This document shows positions 26,054 to 27,097 of a DNA stretch of 27,097 bases, piece after piece. The notes under the pieces are model-generated. The model was not told the origin of the DNA. It made no database searches and was given only the letters and a program-made list of their open reading frames with translations. The DNA comes from Apostichopus parvimensis (lineage: Eukaryota; Echinodermata; Holothuroidea; Aspidochirotida; Stichopodidae). The translations under genes and the position numbers were made by a program. Position 1 is the first letter of the stretch, and every line of letters starts with the position of its first letter. The stretch covers positions 635 through 27,731 of the forward strand of contig KN882730.1 of NCBI GenBank assembly GCA_000934455.1, in the 5' to 3' direction.

Positions 26054-26766
26054 CTGTGGCGGAGCGTCCATACAGTCAGGGGGGCGGATGCCCCCCCCCC
26101 CTCCTGACGGACTCAAATGGACTGCTGGCGCCCTTTTCAGCTTTTTACCACTCTTTACTTATTCACGATTATTGACTTTTTTATTGCGCTCTCATCTACC
26201 TATTGACATTTGTCACATTTTGTTGGTGTATCATTTTCTGACAAGATGTGGTATTGTTGGCATTTACAGGTCCAAAATACCTAATAGGCACAACAGGCAT
26301 TGTGTCAGGGCTACGAAAACATGAGCACCCACAAAGATACCACAGGGATTGTGATGAAGCGCATGTACTTTCAACACCCATATACACTTCCAAATTATAA
26401 CAAATGGCGATGATACCTATTTATTCTTCGTTTATCTGCAAATTAGCAAGGCCCAGAAAGGGTCATTTCCGGCGATCTAGGGAGTATCTTTACTCCAAAA
26501 AAATTCTGTATGCTCCGCGCCAACCTCTGGTGGCGCTCCGTTAGATAGTGTCGAAAGCGCCCCTACAGACCATTCTCGCCCCCCCCCCCTGACCAATACC
26601 CCACGCTCTAGCTCAAGTCTAGAATTCTTTATTGTTTCAAAAGTTGCAAAATATAGCACCATTTTGCATCTACCCGCCGCCACCTACCATTTACCAAAAA
26701 GGACGACGATTTAACATTATAGCCCCCCCCCACCTCCCCGCCAGTCCTGAAAAATCGCCCCTGTAC
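26054..26766. mobile_element. Composite MITE region related to the 7290 element
   Basis: The left side begins CTGTGGCGGAGCGTCCATAC and contains a GGGGGGCGGATGCCC foldback-like stretch; the right side ends TCGCCCCTGTAC. Inside, 26448-26600 (AAGGCCCAGAAAGGGTCATT, CGGCGATCTAGGGAG, TGGTGGCGCTCCGTTAGATA) is clearly homologous to 7410-7560 of the MITE in intron 5, in the same orientation. Ends and TSD are not certain. Probably a diverged or nested member of the same family. Confidence 0.55.
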
Positions 26767-26837
26767 TAGAATATTTAGAATGGCAAATAATGGTATATGC
26801 AGCACTGTTGGACGATAAATTGAAAGGATAACTTAAA

Positions 26838-27097
26838 CAGGCGCGTAGCCAGGAATTTGCCAAGAGAGGGGCGAAAATGTAGGCAACCTATCTGAGCCGT
26901 AGATTCGTCAATGCAAACTATCTAAGCGTAGCGCCACCATGAGTTGGCGCGAAGCGTACACGAAAATTTTGGCTGAAACTGCCTCCCAGATCGCTGGAAA
27001 TGGCACTTCCCAGGCCTTGTAAGTTGCATCTTACCATTTTCTCTTTTGAAATTACTAGCGATATCATAAAAAACATTAAAAATAAAAATATGCTCAA
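26838..27097. mobile_element. hAT-type MITE, second close copy, inverted and cut by window end
   Basis: CAGGCGCGTAGCCAGGAATT starts at 26838 and the sequence follows the reverse complement of the 7290-7582 element: TCCCAGATCGCTGGAAATGG, CACTTCCCAGGCCTTGTAAG and TGAAATTACTAGCGATATCA all match. The window stops about 45 bp before the expected far terminus, so TIR and TSD on that side cannot be seen. Confidence 0.85.

Noticed and set aside
1..27097. CRISPR arrays, operons or other prokaryotic systems
   Set aside because: Spliced gene structure, LINEs, SINEs and MITEs show that this is animal nuclear DNA; no spaced direct repeats of CRISPR type were seen.

Overview
The window is animal nuclear DNA: an AT-rich, intron-rich locus with GT-AG introns of about 0.2 to 4 kb, many short interspersed repeats and one assembly gap (355 N, 11982-12336). 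Repeat content and gene type suggest a marine invertebrate. Echinoderm or another non-vertebrate deuterostome is my guess, with low confidence.

One gene on the + strand dominates, from 43 to about 25.2 kb. Nineteen exons join in a single open frame. All splice phases agree, and the visible part is 844 residues plus a stop at 23671-23673. The 5' part, with the start codon, signal peptide and probably more Ig domains, lies left of the window. The visible protein is one I-set Ig domain (residues ~1-91), five fibronectin type III domains (~92-191, 192-295, 296-392, 393-494, 495-605), a Ser/Thr/Asn-rich glycosylatable stem, one transmembrane helix (~645-669) and a ~175-residue cytoplasmic tail ending RTIL, a class I PDZ-ligand-like C-terminus. 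This is a type I neural or adhesion-type receptor. Ig plus five FN3 plus TM fits protogenin/IGDCC-like or L1-like proteins. No L1 ankyrin-binding FIGQY motif is visible, and I cannot name the orthologue.

The introns hold a plus-strand LINE relic (1654-1985), a 221-bp tandem duplication (2266-2690), a pentanucleotide satellite (4080-4577), a 55-nt perfect-looking hairpin (5517-5571), an 8-bp-TSD hAT-type MITE sitting directly on a splice donor (7290-7582), a tRNA-derived SINE (7770-8020), a second hAT-type MITE (11692-11858), a minisatellite running into the gap, a tRNA-like sequence (12405-12476, minus), tandem duplications at 13110, 20431 and 21940, and an antisense LINE 3' end (19226-19970). 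After the gene's 3' UTR come a quiet stretch and then a cluster of MITE copies related to the 7290 element (26054-27097).

The most unusual observations are these. Three consecutive exons (ending 6404, 7282, 8604) each have duplicated 5' splice sites, made by two different mechanisms. A 66-nt phase-symmetric, stop-free candidate cassette exon lies at 9341-9406 between FN3-2 and FN3-3. A possible alternative terminal exon at 15541-15662 would give a soluble form.
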